Shown: one piece after another, positions 11,301 to 21,032 of the stretch
Numbering within the stretch: the first letter of the stretch is position 1
How the letters are laid out: each line of letters starts with the position of its first letter
NCBI GenBank assembly: GCA_001839685.1
Contig: MLAK01000519.1
Location: forward strand, 21,124-85,123
From: Tritrichomonas foetus
Lineage: Eukaryota; Parabasalia; Tritrichomonadida; Tritrichomonadidae
Length of the DNA: 64,000 bases
Direction: 5' to 3'
The notes under the pieces: generated by a model
Databases searched by the model: none
The model's input: only the letters and a program-made list of their open reading frames with translations
What the model was told of the DNA's origin: nothing
Made by a program: the position numbers and the translations under genes

Positions 11301-13450
11301 CAAATCTAAAGGACTTTCAATTAAAATTGAGGCTCCAAAGGTTAAAGAAATTAAAGTTGAAACAATAAAACTTTCACAAAAATCTTCATCCTCATCTTCA
11401 TCTTCATCCTCATCCTCAAGCTCAGAAGATGAAGAAAATAGTGCTGATAAAACTACAGAAAAAGAAGCTATTGATGTTCCTATTCAAGATCTATTTGCCC
11501 CTGTTAAAAGAAATCCAAAAGATGATCCTTTCACTTCTGCAAATAATTCTTCATCAAAAATTCCATCTGATCCATTTACAACAGTTACTTCACAACAACA
11601 AATTAATAACAATAAATTAGAAAATACATCTTCAATAAATAAAAAAACTAACAATGAAAAAGAAAATGAAGATGTTGATGAATCTTCTTCTTCTTCTTCT
11701 TCTTCAACAAAAACACAATCTAGTTCTAAAAATGACAAAAAAGAAAAAAGCAACAAAGGAAATCTTGATCCTTTTGCATCTACAAAACAAAGTGACCCAT
11801 TTACATCAACTCATTTAACCGACCCATTTTCAATACAACAAAATGATTCTCAGCAACAGAAAGATCCATTTGCATCTCCAGTATCCGAGAAAAACGATCC
11901 ATTGACAACAAATCAAACTATTAACCCATTTTCGCCATCACCAAAAACTTCATCTTCGATTCCAGCAAATGATCCTTTTAGAAGCCCTTCACCCAATAGC
12001 ACATCAACCGATAAGCCACCAAATGATCCATTTGCAGTTCCAAACCCACCAGAAAGTTCAATTTCTGAAAGTAAAAGTCCAAATATTGATCCAGTTGCAA
12101 ACCCTCAATTTTCTAAAGCTACAGATTCTCAAAATTCAGAAAGAAATGATGTTTCACCATTTGTAAAAGACTCAAGAAAACATAAAGATAAGAAAGAAAA
12201 AGACAAAAAAGGGAGAGGCAAGAAAGAGAGAGATAAGGATACTGATAAGAAGAAACATAAAAAAGATAAACATAAAAAAGATAAACTTAAAAAGGATAAA
12301 AATAAAAAGGAAAAGAAACATAAAGATAAAGATAAAGAAAGCATAAATAAGCAGGAGGAAATAAAAGAAACAGGAAAGTCCAATTCAAATTCTAAAGATC
12401 CAGTTGTTTCTCCAGCACAAGTGCCACAAACAAATCCATTTAACACAAATAGTAATGCATTAAATACAACACCTCAGGTAAATACAAATGATCCATTTAA
12501 GACACCCTCAAATACAAATGATCCATTTAAGACACCCTCAAATACAAATGATCCATTTAAGACACCTGCAAATACAAATGATCCATTTAAGACACCNNNN
12601 NNNNNNNNNNNNNNNNNNNNNNNNNNNNNNNNNNNNNNNNNNNNNNNNNNNNNNNNNNNNNNNNNNNNNNNNNNNNNNNNNNNNNNNNNNNNNNNNNNNN
12701 NNNNNNNNNNNNNNNNNNNNNNNNNNNNNNNNNNNNNNNNNNNNNNNNNNNNNNNNNNNNNNNNNNNNNNNNNNNNNNNNNNNNNNNNNNNNNNNNNNNN
12801 NNNNNNNNNNNNNNNNNNNNNNNNNNNNNNNNNNNNNNNNNNNNNNNNNNNNNNNNNNNNNNNNNNNNNNNNNNNNNNNNNNNNNNNNNNNNNNNNNNNN
12901 NNNNNNNNNNNNNNNNNNNNNNNNNNNNNNNNNNNNNNNNNNNNNNNNNNNNNNNNNNNNNNNNNNNNNNNCAAATACAAATGATCCATTTAAAGCTCCT
13001 GCAAATACAAATGATCCATTTAAGACATCATCAAATACAAATGATCCATTTAAGACACCTGCAAATACAAATGATCCATTTAAAGCTCCTGCAAATACAA
13101 ATGATCCATTTCAAAATAACCAATCCAAAACTGATGCTGAAAATGAGTCAAAGAGCACAAAAGAAAAAACCGATTCGAAACGTCATCACCATCACCGGTC
13201 GAAATCCCGTAATGATTCAAATGAGTCTGTAGGTGCCACTAAAAGGAAGAAAAAGTCTCATAACCATAATAAAAAGCCCCAATCACTTTATACAACAGAA
13301 CAATCAAAGTTCACAAATGTATTTGATCTTTTTTCCCAAAACACTAACCAAACATCACAAATTTCAATGGATGCGGTTAATCCAGAGAAAAGAACTAAAT
13401 CTAAAGCAGATATTTCCACTTTTGGTGAACTAGCCTTTGATAGTGACTAA
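8374..13450 (+). CDS. SCYL2/CVAK104-like pseudokinase with DPF-repeat tail
   Basis: Residues about 10-290 form a kinase-like fold without catalytic residues: the VAIK lysine position reads VILWELNI, HRD is replaced in AHFAVCPEN (near 151), and DFG by ANLVHFG. An all-helical HEAT-like region (about 300-990) follows, then serine runs, a lysine-rich stretch (about 1268-1325) and a long tail of DPF motifs. This order matches SCYL2/CVAK104, a pseudokinase that binds clathrin and AP-2. DPF is the known ligand of the AP-2 alpha appendage; 17 copies are visible, plus two NPF motifs (EH-domain ligands). The start is the ATG at 8374; the longer frame begins with TTG. The N-gap at 12597-12971 splits the frame, but the repeat resumes and runs to a stop at 13450, so I treat it as one gene. 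A role in clathrin-coat traffic is inferred. Confidence 0.85.
12481..13111 (+). repeat. 30-bp coding tandem repeat, NTNDPFKTP-type
   Basis: Near-identical 30-bp units encode NTNDPFKTPS/A. Four units precede the N-gap (12481, 12511, 12541, 12571) and five follow it (12974, 13004, 13034, 13064, 13094). Nucleotide identity between units is nearly complete, which points to recent expansion and explains why the assembly could not cross it. Confidence 0.95.
12597..12971. other. assembly gap (375 N) inside a coding repeat
   Basis: A run of 375 N interrupts the 30-bp array. The distance between equivalent repeat positions on either side (12481 and 12974) is 493 nt, which is not a multiple of 3 or 30. 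If the array is uniform, lengths such as 362 or 392 N would keep the frame. The gap size is therefore an estimate, and the apparent frame break is artificial. Confidence 0.95.
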
Positions 13451-13966
13451 TTTACATGACTAATTTTATGGAAAGTTTCAAGACATGTTTGACTTAGTTA
13501 TTTAAAAATTATTTGAATTTATATGAAATCTTACATAATCCTTTATATATATTGTAAAAAAGAATCAAGTGAACAAAATGAGTTGCAAATTTTCGTTTAG
13601 AATTCAACCAAACTGTCTTCAAATATAATGTTTAATCATCATTGTTCAAGCCAACTGTATTGTAATATCTTTAATTAATTCAAATTTAATATTAAGGTGA
13701 GAGATAAATGAAAATTTATCACACTTTTTGTATATAACATAAATGACTGATTGAATTTCATTTAATCGAAAAATTGGCTGAACAAATGTGATTCACCATT
13801 TCACAATAACCAAACCAAACACCAATATTGTTGTGATTTTAAAATCTATTCTTAATATCAGTCATTATTTCAAATTAACGACAATCATATACATCAAATT
13901 CCATTTATTTTAAATAAAATTAAAAAAAATTCTTTAAAAATGTGAAATGAAAAACCTGATATAATT
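13451..13966. other. intergenic between convergent genes
   Basis: About 0.5 kb of AT-rich DNA between the 3' ends of the SCYL2-like gene and the dehydrogenase. I see no further gene or repeat. Confidence 0.6.
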
Positions 13967-14785
13967 TTAGAAGCAAGTGTACCCACCGTCAGCTGCAATG
14001 AGGGATCCAGTGATATGCTTAGCTTCATCGGAAGCGAAGTAAAGAATGGTTGCTGCTTGTTCTTCTGGTTTGGCCATTCCTCCTTGCATGCTGGAGTTCT
14101 TCTGGCCGAAAAGATCAAGCATGAGCTCTGGCACTGTCATTCCGCGCGACTTGGCGATTCCTGCAAAGTCGAGGCCGCCGCTGGTCGTCATTGGCGTTTC
14201 GACGCCACCCGGACAAACGGAATTGACGCGAACGTTATATTGGGCAAGATCATAGGCTGCTGCTTTAGTGAGACCGTTTACTGCGTGCTTGGATGTGACA
14301 TATGCGGAAAGATTCTTTTGTGCGACGAGTCCGGCTGCTGAGCTGATGTTTACGATAGATCCACCTGTTCCCTGTTCTTTGAAGATACGACCGGCTTCGC
14401 GAACAGCGAAGAAAACCGAATCCAAATTGATTGAAATTATTCGATGAAATTCTTCATCTGAGACTTCTGTGATGTTCTTCAGTTGATCCATTATAACGCC
14501 AGCATTGTTAATAACGACGTCCAGCTTTCCGAATGTTTTGATGGTTGTATCGAATACGCGCTTGACTTCATCAGCTTTTGAAACATCAGCTTGAACGAAA
14601 ATTCCATCACCGATTTTATTATCTTTGATTGTTTGAACGACTGCGTTTCCTCGCTGCTCATTTCTGCCGACGCAGACAACTTTGGCTCCCTCGAGGGCGG
14701 CTCTGACAGCCACTGCATGGCCGATTCCAGATGTTGCTCCTGTGACGACGACGACTTTGTCTTTGAATCTGTCTGGGAATGACAT
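13967..14785 (-). CDS. short-chain dehydrogenase/reductase (SDR)
   Basis: A classical SDR of 272 residues, the usual length for the family. The cofactor-binding motif TGATSGIG spans residues 15-22, NNAG is at 93-96, and the catalytic tetrad is Asn120, Ser148 or Ser149, Tyr162 (YVTSK) and Lys166. The C-terminus ends with the familiar GSLIAADGGY pattern. The VGRNEQR stretch after the second strand favours NADP(H), though weakly. Substrate cannot be told from sequence. The start is the ATG at 14785, preceded by AGTC; the longer frame begins with TTG and has a non-family extension. The gene is clearly more GC-rich than its surroundings, which may reflect high expression or bacterial ancestry. Cytosolic, with no targeting signal seen. 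Confidence 0.93.
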   Translation of the reverse strand: MSFPDRFKDKVVVVTGATSGIGHAVAVRAALEGAKVVCVGRNEQRGNAVVQTIKDNKIGDGIFVQADVSKADEVKRVFDTTIKTFGKLDVVINNAGVIMDQLKNITEVSDEEFHRIISINLDSVFFAVREAGRIFKEQGTGGSIVNISSAAGLVAQKNLSAYVTSKHAVNGLTKAAAYDLAQYNVRVNSVCPGGVETPMTTSGGLDFAGIAKSRGMTVPELMLDLFGQKNSSMQGGMAKPEEQAATILYFASDEAKHITGSLIAADGGYTCF

Positions 14786-15879
14786 GACTTTTAATAATGT
14801 GAGGTGACTATTTAAGTTAAATTGTGAGAAATTATCTTTCGTGCATTGAATATTGAATATATGATTCAATACATTTCTGAGGTAGTGAAATGCTTCGCTT
14901 TTCAATATCGAAATGAAAGATATACTAAATCAATACTTTACATCATTGATAAGAATCTTATCAATATGGTGATTTGTAAGGAAAGCAAATCGATTTGAAA
15001 TCAAACTTATTCAGAAAAAATAAACTTCATCGTTTCGAAATGTTATTTCATTTTATTGATGGATATCTTGAAAATTAGTATTTTAATCCTATGATAGAAT
15101 CTATTAAATAATCTCAAACAAATTATATTTATCTATTATAACGATGTAATCTCACAAAACTATATTAATGTTCTTTTAAAAAACAAAATTAAAATCATTG
15201 TCGTTTTTGAATTAACGCAAAATTGAATGCTCTATCCAAACTCAAAATAATCAATAGAATTATTCAATGATTAAAGTGATTCAGAATTTTTTGGTCGAAA
15301 AATATTTCTTCCTGATTATTCTAATAGAAAAGAACTTCAGATTCAAAATTCTTCTACAAATAAAAGCCCAAATCATTCAGGCTAAATGAAAATACTAATG
15401 AAAAATAATTCTTGATATGAAAATTTCACATTTTTATCTTTTTTCATTTTTCTCGAATTAAAATTCCAAATGAATAGTTCAACTATTTTTTGACTTCATC
15501 TCATAGTGTATTGATATTTTTATCCCATCAGAATTAATCCAGAAGATGAGGTGAAACTGAGAGAATTCAAAGAGATTTATTTCAGTTTGGAAAATAAGAA
15601 AATTATATGAAATTTTTAGCATCATAACAATTTCTAAATCTAATGGATAATACCAATATTTATAATGGACAAAAAAGTTCATTTTTTTCCAGATATATAC
15701 AGAAATATCAAATTAGGATGAAAAGTGAAGATTCATTTTGGTTAATGTTGTGAATCATTGTGACGATGTTGAAGCCAACACAAAAAAATTCGGTGAAAAT
15801 GTGGAAGTTCAAAATCAAGGTCAATAATTTACATTTTTTACCTTAAGAAGGTCAAATTAATGATCAAGGTTTTCAAAAT
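14786..15879. other. intergenic between divergent genes
   Basis: About 1.1 kb of AT-rich DNA holding the promoters of the dehydrogenase (left) and the spastizin-like gene (right). TTTTCAAAAT lies directly before the right-hand ATG. I see no additional gene; the short frames present start with non-ATG codons and lack coding character. Confidence 0.55.
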
Positions 15880-18800
15880 ATGAAAACCCAAATCGTGACT
15901 AATGAAATACTCAAACTCGAATTCCTTCGTCATATTCTTGTCAACCAAGAAAGATTCTGCTTTTTATTCGGTCGTTCTCTTAACGAAAATGAGTTTTTAG
16001 ACCTGATAAATAATCTCTACAAAATTTCACCTCCGCCGATCTATAAATACACGAAAAACTGTCCCAATGAAATTTATTATTACTATTCAATCAACAAACA
16101 AATGAGCTCCAACAACATTTTTGAAGGAATAAATTTATCGAATTATTATATATGCGAGCTGAAGAAATCAAGCAACTTTTTAAGTACAGAACTATTCAGT
16201 GCAATAACAAATCCATCTTTTACTTTTTCAACGGCCAAATTTTCGTTCAATTTGCATCGTCTGATTAAAAAAGATCCGCCACTTTTTCGAGCACTGCGTT
16301 CGAGATTTCTTCAAATCCTTCATAACAAATCAAAATTTTCTACAGCAGAGCTAGTCAAGTATTTTGGGGTTTCTCTTTTCGAAATGGATGAACAAATTGA
16401 TTCAAATTTGTTAAATTCATTCGATTTATTAAAAAATGTTACAAATGCCAATATTTCTTCATTTCTTCAAATTCCTGCGGTTTTGACAACCGAGAAAACC
16501 GTTCGACTTATTCAAAGCTTACTTTGCTGTAATGAACCGTTTCCAAGTTATTCAAAAATATTTAATGAAAACAATTTATTAACCTTATTAAATAATTCAA
16601 TTTTAAAGCGGTCTCATTTTACCGAATTTCTGTTGAAATGCGGTCAATCATTCTCTTGTCATTTCTCAAAAATGAAAGCAATGCTTGAGGAATGTAATTG
16701 CTCAGAATTTTTACCATTTTATTTTTTGTTGATTGGTGAAGAATTAACTGAACTGCCTTTAGATCAGTTAAAAAAAGTTGACGATAGTAAAGTACTCTTT
16801 ATATTTAAACGGATTTATGGAGATCAACAACTTTCAAATTTTATGAGAACAATGCTTGGATCAATCGTTCCATTAGAGAGACTTATTAACAATTCTTTAA
16901 ATATTATACTAAAACCAGTTTTAATGCAAATTGATGCAGATTCAATGATTTTTTTATCGTCGTTGAAATTTTATTCAATCAATGATAATGACAGAGATCA
17001 AGACTTCAATTTCTATTTTGGATTTAGACTAATTTGTGATATCATTAAAGGAAATATTAAAGGCATTTCGAAATTATTAAGAAAAATAAATGATAAAAGG
17101 ATTTTAATTGATGCTTTTTCGGTTTTGTTTGTAAAAAATAAAGAAGGTAATCGATTTGTATGTTCTTTGGATGTTGCTGAAGAAGTAATTTCTCATATTT
17201 CCACCCTGCTTCAAGATGAAATTGACATTTTCGCATCTGCTGCAAAAAGAATCGTTCTTGGACGATATATTAATTCTAATAACAGTAAATCGATAAAATC
17301 TTGCTTTTTATCATCAAAAGATATTGTGATTCGATTGCTTTCGAGGAAAGAATATCGAAAAGCTATTGATGCATCAATAAACAATGATCTTCCAGATCTT
17401 AAGAAATTAATTGAAATAGCAAAAGCAATCACAAGTGTTAATCGCTTTTCTCATTCACCAATTTTGGATAAAGAATTACAAAAATCTTTTAATATTGAAT
17501 ATTCTTTATCTACAAATGAAGTAGATCAATATATTTTTGATAATTGTGATATAAGCAATGATATTAAATCAATTTTAAATAAAAGGGAAGGAAAAATTCT
17601 GAAAAGTATTCTTTCACCCATTAACCAAGTTAGTGATTTAGCCAGTTCTGCACAAATATATATCGATAGAATTTCTCAAATCCCAATCACACTTAAAGAT
17701 AAGAATAAAATTAAGAAAAATGATGTTTTTGAAAAGGAATCGTTGAAAGATTCAAATGATAATCATTTACTAACTTTTATCAACCTTGCCGAGAAATTTA
17801 AAGATAGCATTAAGAAAATTTCTGCTGTTGAAGATTTAGTTGATATTGTTGTTGAGAACTCAAGTAATTATAAAACATTTTCCGAAGCTTTCGAATGCGA
17901 AAATTGTCTTGATAATGCTTTAAGGTTTTCTGATAATCTTAAAAACAAAGATAAATTTATTCAAATTGTTAATGAAAAGTCAGAAATTACCGCAATTGCT
18001 TTACAAATTCAATCATTAGCAGAAAAACTTTATCCTAAAGCCAATCAAATCCTTCACCGGCTTCTAAATCAAGAGAAACAATTAAAATTAGAAAAATCTA
18101 AAGAAAGACATCGAACGATGGAAGTAGAACTTGATGAAATATTTAAAGATCAAAACAATCGAAAAGAAATGGTAAACAATTTAATTGATTTTCGATTGAT
18201 GCACTCAGATGAAGAAATTCAGACTATTCGAAAGAAACTTGAAGAAAACATTTCATTTAACGAGTTTTTAGAAATTTTCCCTGAATTCCGAACTTCTCAA
18301 TTAGAAGCAATTAATTCTAAATTTGCCACATCTGATTTTGTTTTAGATGTTTTAATTGAAAGTAATAATGTTACAAGTGCTCTTCATTTCACTAAAGTGT
18401 TTGATGTTGAAGAATTACTAATTTCTAAACTCGTTAATAAAGTTCGACATCTTAAAGCAAAAAATGATAATCGAAGTACGACACTTTTATTCACGGACTG
18501 GAGAATTATTAGTTCAAAAATCTTTGATAGGTTACCCAAAGAATATCAAAACTTAAATTCCCAAATAGATATTTTAAAACGAGGATTACCAATTAATGAA
18601 AAACATCCTGAACTTCCTGTTCTTTGCCAATATCCATACCTAAACTTTGATGAAGATTTACTCAAAATCTTCGACGAGAAAACAAAATGCATCAATAATT
18701 TGCCTAATCTCTCCAACTCATCAAGTTTGACTCAGATTTCTTCAAATTCTGGTTGTTCTGTAAATGCATCAAATGATATTAAAAATGAAATTAGTAAATA

Positions 18801-20790
18801 TTCTTCTTCGAATCAAAAGACATCACAAGAATGCGTTAGTGCAATCTTTTCTGCTGTCGAAGAATATTCGAATTATTATTTGAAATATTTCAAAAATTAT
18901 CATTTAATCATTGAGAAAATTGGAAAAGTACTTTTTAAAGTTGTTGATTCAATTTACGTCAATTCTGTTGAATCTGAAGTTATTGCTAATAAAACCTTAG
19001 AAAAAGTGAATCATTTGTTCAAATCCACGAAATTATCTCTACTTAATTTCTTTAAAGATTCATTTTTCCCCTTTGAATTTCAAATCCCATTGATCGAATG
19101 TTTGATTGAATTCAATGAAGTTTATTTTTATAATAGATTCAGAATCGAATATTCATTTAAAGGCTTTAATAGTGATAAAAATCATTTCCCGAGATTCTTT
19201 ATAAATCTTTGCTACCAATATGATCATGTTGACCTGTTTCGAAAATTTGCTGATCTATGGAACGTCGACATATCAACGACATATTTCAAGCGAATAGAAA
19301 CTGCATATCAACTTGGTCAATATACAGCAGTTCTTAATCTTATTAATTCATTTGACTCTTCATGTTTAAATAATCAAAGTCTGTTGAATTCCAAACCATT
19401 CACTAGTAAAAATTCCGCTTCTATTCCAATTGAATTAAAAGAAAGCTTGAAAAATGTTTTTGAAAAGCCAATCTTTTTCAATATCACAGAAACAGTTGAT
19501 TCCAATGATCCAAATATCAAAAACAATTATTCAAAATTTTTATCTCTCTTTTCTAATCCTTCATCCAATCCAAAATTAGATAAAGCTGCTTCAATTTCTA
19601 CTAAAAATTCATTGCTTGTAAATAATTCATCTTACAATGAAATTCTTTCGACTTATATTGAGAAATTTTATCAGCCAATTGAAAAAATTGGAATTCTTTC
19701 AAGTTTAGGCGATTTTAATGAAGCTTTTAAAATTTACTTTCATGTTATTCCTCGCCAACAGAGAAATGCCGGAATAGTTCTTGTCGAAATCTTTTTCTCT
19801 GCTTTGAATTCGTTCAATTATGAAAAACTTTATACTTTTCTTAACAGCGTCAAAGATTCAAAAGAATATCAAATTCTTTTTAAAGAAATTGTTCCTTCAC
19901 TTCGTAGAATGAAATTGAAAACAACTTTGATTGATTTCCTTAACAAATTCGAAAAATATGAAATTATTATACAACACTTAATGGAAATTTTATTAAATGA
20001 AGAAGAGAATTGGAATGAAATAGATGTAGACATCAAAATCTTAATTGAAACAATTCAAAAAGAATTAAGTCGAAGAACACAGAAAGCAAACTCATCAAAA
20101 ACTTCAAAAACAGAGACTTATACTTTCACAGAAGATGAATTAAAGAGAATTTTAACACAAAGCGGAATTCAATGCACTTTCACAACACTTTGTATAGAGA
20201 AAAATATTTGTTTTTCCAAAAAACTTTCACTTTTAAATAATAAAAAATGCGGTGAAGACATGGCAGTTTTAGCTCTTTTCCATGAAAAGTTTAATTTAGC
20301 ACTTCAAATAATTGAACAAACTTCTCAATTCACAAATAACAATTTGAATAGAAACAAAAATATTAATGTAAATGCCACTGACGATATTAATAGAGATGTT
20401 CTTATTCAAGCTTCATTATTTAAGATTTGTGATAGGCTTGTTGACATGCTTAATGAAAATCATATGGTATTATCCAAATTCTTTAAGGATATGACAATGA
20501 AACTTGATCATAAGACATACGAATTATTTGCAATGGTATTATCTAAAGTTGTTTTTGGAAGAGCAGTTTCTGCAAAAGATGTTCCGATTTTTATTGAATC
20601 AAATGTTGAAGGAAGACATCTTCAAAGTAAAATACTAATTGAACTTGGTCTTCTAAATGCTGCATTCAATGTGGCAACAAAAACATCGGATTTGAAGCTT
20701 ATAAAAACAATTGAGTTTCAGGCAAGAGTAACTGGAAATAAAAGCCTTCAAACTAAATGTATCAAATATTTGGAAAGTTTGAAGGTCTAA
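15880..20790 (+). CDS. large helical solenoid protein, spastizin (ZFYVE26)-like
   Basis: A 1636-residue protein that reads as helical repeats throughout, with no membrane segment or signal peptide. The last 220 residues resemble, from memory, the C-terminus of spastizin/ZFYVE26. There is a TFTEDELKRIL segment (near 1415), then an LSLLNNKK...ALFHEKFNLALQII segment, then a terminal block where IFIES..GRHLQSKILIELGLLNAAFNVA precedes a short basic tail. Spastizin works with spatacsin and AP-5 at late endosomes and lysosomes. No FYVE zinc finger (the RRHHCR-type motif) is visible, so membrane recruitment would differ. The remote match is my reading and needs a profile search; if wrong, this is an unclassified alpha-solenoid. 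The start is an ATG directly after an AT-rich TTTTCAAAAT. Confidence 0.85.
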   Translation: MKTQIVTNEILKLEFLRHILVNQERFCFLFGRSLNENEFLDLINNLYKISPPPIYKYTKNCPNEIYYYYSINKQMSSNNIFEGINLSNYYICELKKSSNFLSTELFSAITNPSFTFSTAKFSFNLHRLIKKDPPLFRALRSRFLQILHNKSKFSTAELVKYFGVSLFEMDEQIDSNLLNSFDLLKNVTNANISSFLQIPAVLTTEKTVRLIQSLLCCNEPFPSYSKIFNENNLLTLLNNSILKRSHFTEFLLKCGQSFSCHFSKMKAMLEECNCSEFLPFYFLLIGEELTELPLDQLKKVDDSKVLFIFKRIYGDQQLSNFMRTMLGSIVPLERLINNSLNIILKPVLMQIDADSMIFLSSLKFYSINDNDRDQDFNFYFGFRLICDIIKGNIKGISKLLRKINDKRILIDAFSVLFVKNKEGNRFVCSLDVAEEVISHISTLLQDEIDIFASAAKRIVLGRYINSNNSKSIKSCFLSSKDIVIRLLSRKEYRKAIDASINNDLPDLKKLIEIAKAITSVNRFSHSPILDKELQKSFNIEYSLSTNEVDQYIFDNCDISNDIKSILNKREGKILKSILSPINQVSDLASSAQIYIDRISQIPITLKDKNKIKKNDVFEKESLKDSNDNHLLTFINLAEKFKDSIKKISAVEDLVDIVVENSSNYKTFSEAFECENCLDNALRFSDNLKNKDKFIQIVNEKSEITAIALQIQSLAEKLYPKANQILHRLLNQEKQLKLEKSKERHRTMEVELDEIFKDQNNRKEMVNNLIDFRLMHSDEEIQTIRKKLEENISFNEFLEIFPEFRTSQLEAINSKFATSDFVLDVLIESNNVTSALHFTKVFDVEELLISKLVNKVRHLKAKNDNRSTTLLFTDWRIISSKIFDRLPKEYQNLNSQIDILKRGLPINEKHPELPVLCQYPYLNFDEDLLKIFDEKTKCINNLPNLSNSSSLTQISSNSGCSVNASNDIKNEISKYSSSNQKTSQECVSAIFSAVEEYSNYYLKYFKNYHLIIEKIGKVLFKVVDSIYVNSVESEVIANKTLEKVNHLFKSTKLSLLNFFKDSFFPFEFQIPLIECLIEFNEVYFYNRFRIEYSFKGFNSDKNHFPRFFINLCYQYDHVDLFRKFADLWNVDISTTYFKRIETAYQLGQYTAVLNLINSFDSSCLNNQSLLNSKPFTSKNSASIPIELKESLKNVFEKPIFFNITETVDSNDPNIKNNYSKFLSLFSNPSSNPKLDKAASISTKNSLLVNNSSYNEILSTYIEKFYQPIEKIGILSSLGDFNEAFKIYFHVIPRQQRNAGIVLVEIFFSALNSFNYEKLYTFLNSVKDSKEYQILFKEIVPSLRRMKLKTTLIDFLNKFEKYEIIIQHLMEILLNEEENWNEIDVDIKILIETIQKELSRRTQKANSSKTSKTETYTFTEDELKRILTQSGIQCTFTTLCIEKNICFSKKLSLLNNKKCGEDMAVLALFHEKFNLALQIIEQTSQFTNNNLNRNKNINVNATDDINRDVLIQASLFKICDRLVDMLNENHMVLSKFFKDMTMKLDHKTYELFAMVLSKVVFGRAVSAKDVPIFIESNVEGRHLQSKILIELGLLNAAFNVATKTSDLKLIKTIEFQARVTGNKSLQTKCIKYLESLKV

Positions 20791-21032
20791 AAAAATTTGT
20801 TTGTTTGTATGTAATAAAAATTGTATTGTAAAATATTTTTTACTACTTCTTATCTATCTTCTGAAGCATATCTCCTTTCTCATGACTATTTCGCATATGA
20901 AATAATCTTTTTTAAAATCAAAAAAATAAAGTAAATAATTAAACTTCATAAAATGAATATGTAGAATATAGAAAAAAAGCACTGTTTAGAACACAAAAAT
21001 TACAATTATCTTGATATAAAATAGGTCCTTTT

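Noticed and set aside
12129..12446. Minus-strand frame opposite the Lys/Ser-rich tail
   Set aside because: It is a mirror of low-complexity coding sequence on the plus strand and has a repetitive Ser/Leu/Phe composition.
13967..14785. High GC of the dehydrogenase as proof of lateral transfer
   Set aside because: The CFAP97-like and Cys-rich genes, which look eukaryotic or native, are similarly GC-richer, so codon bias from expression explains it as well.
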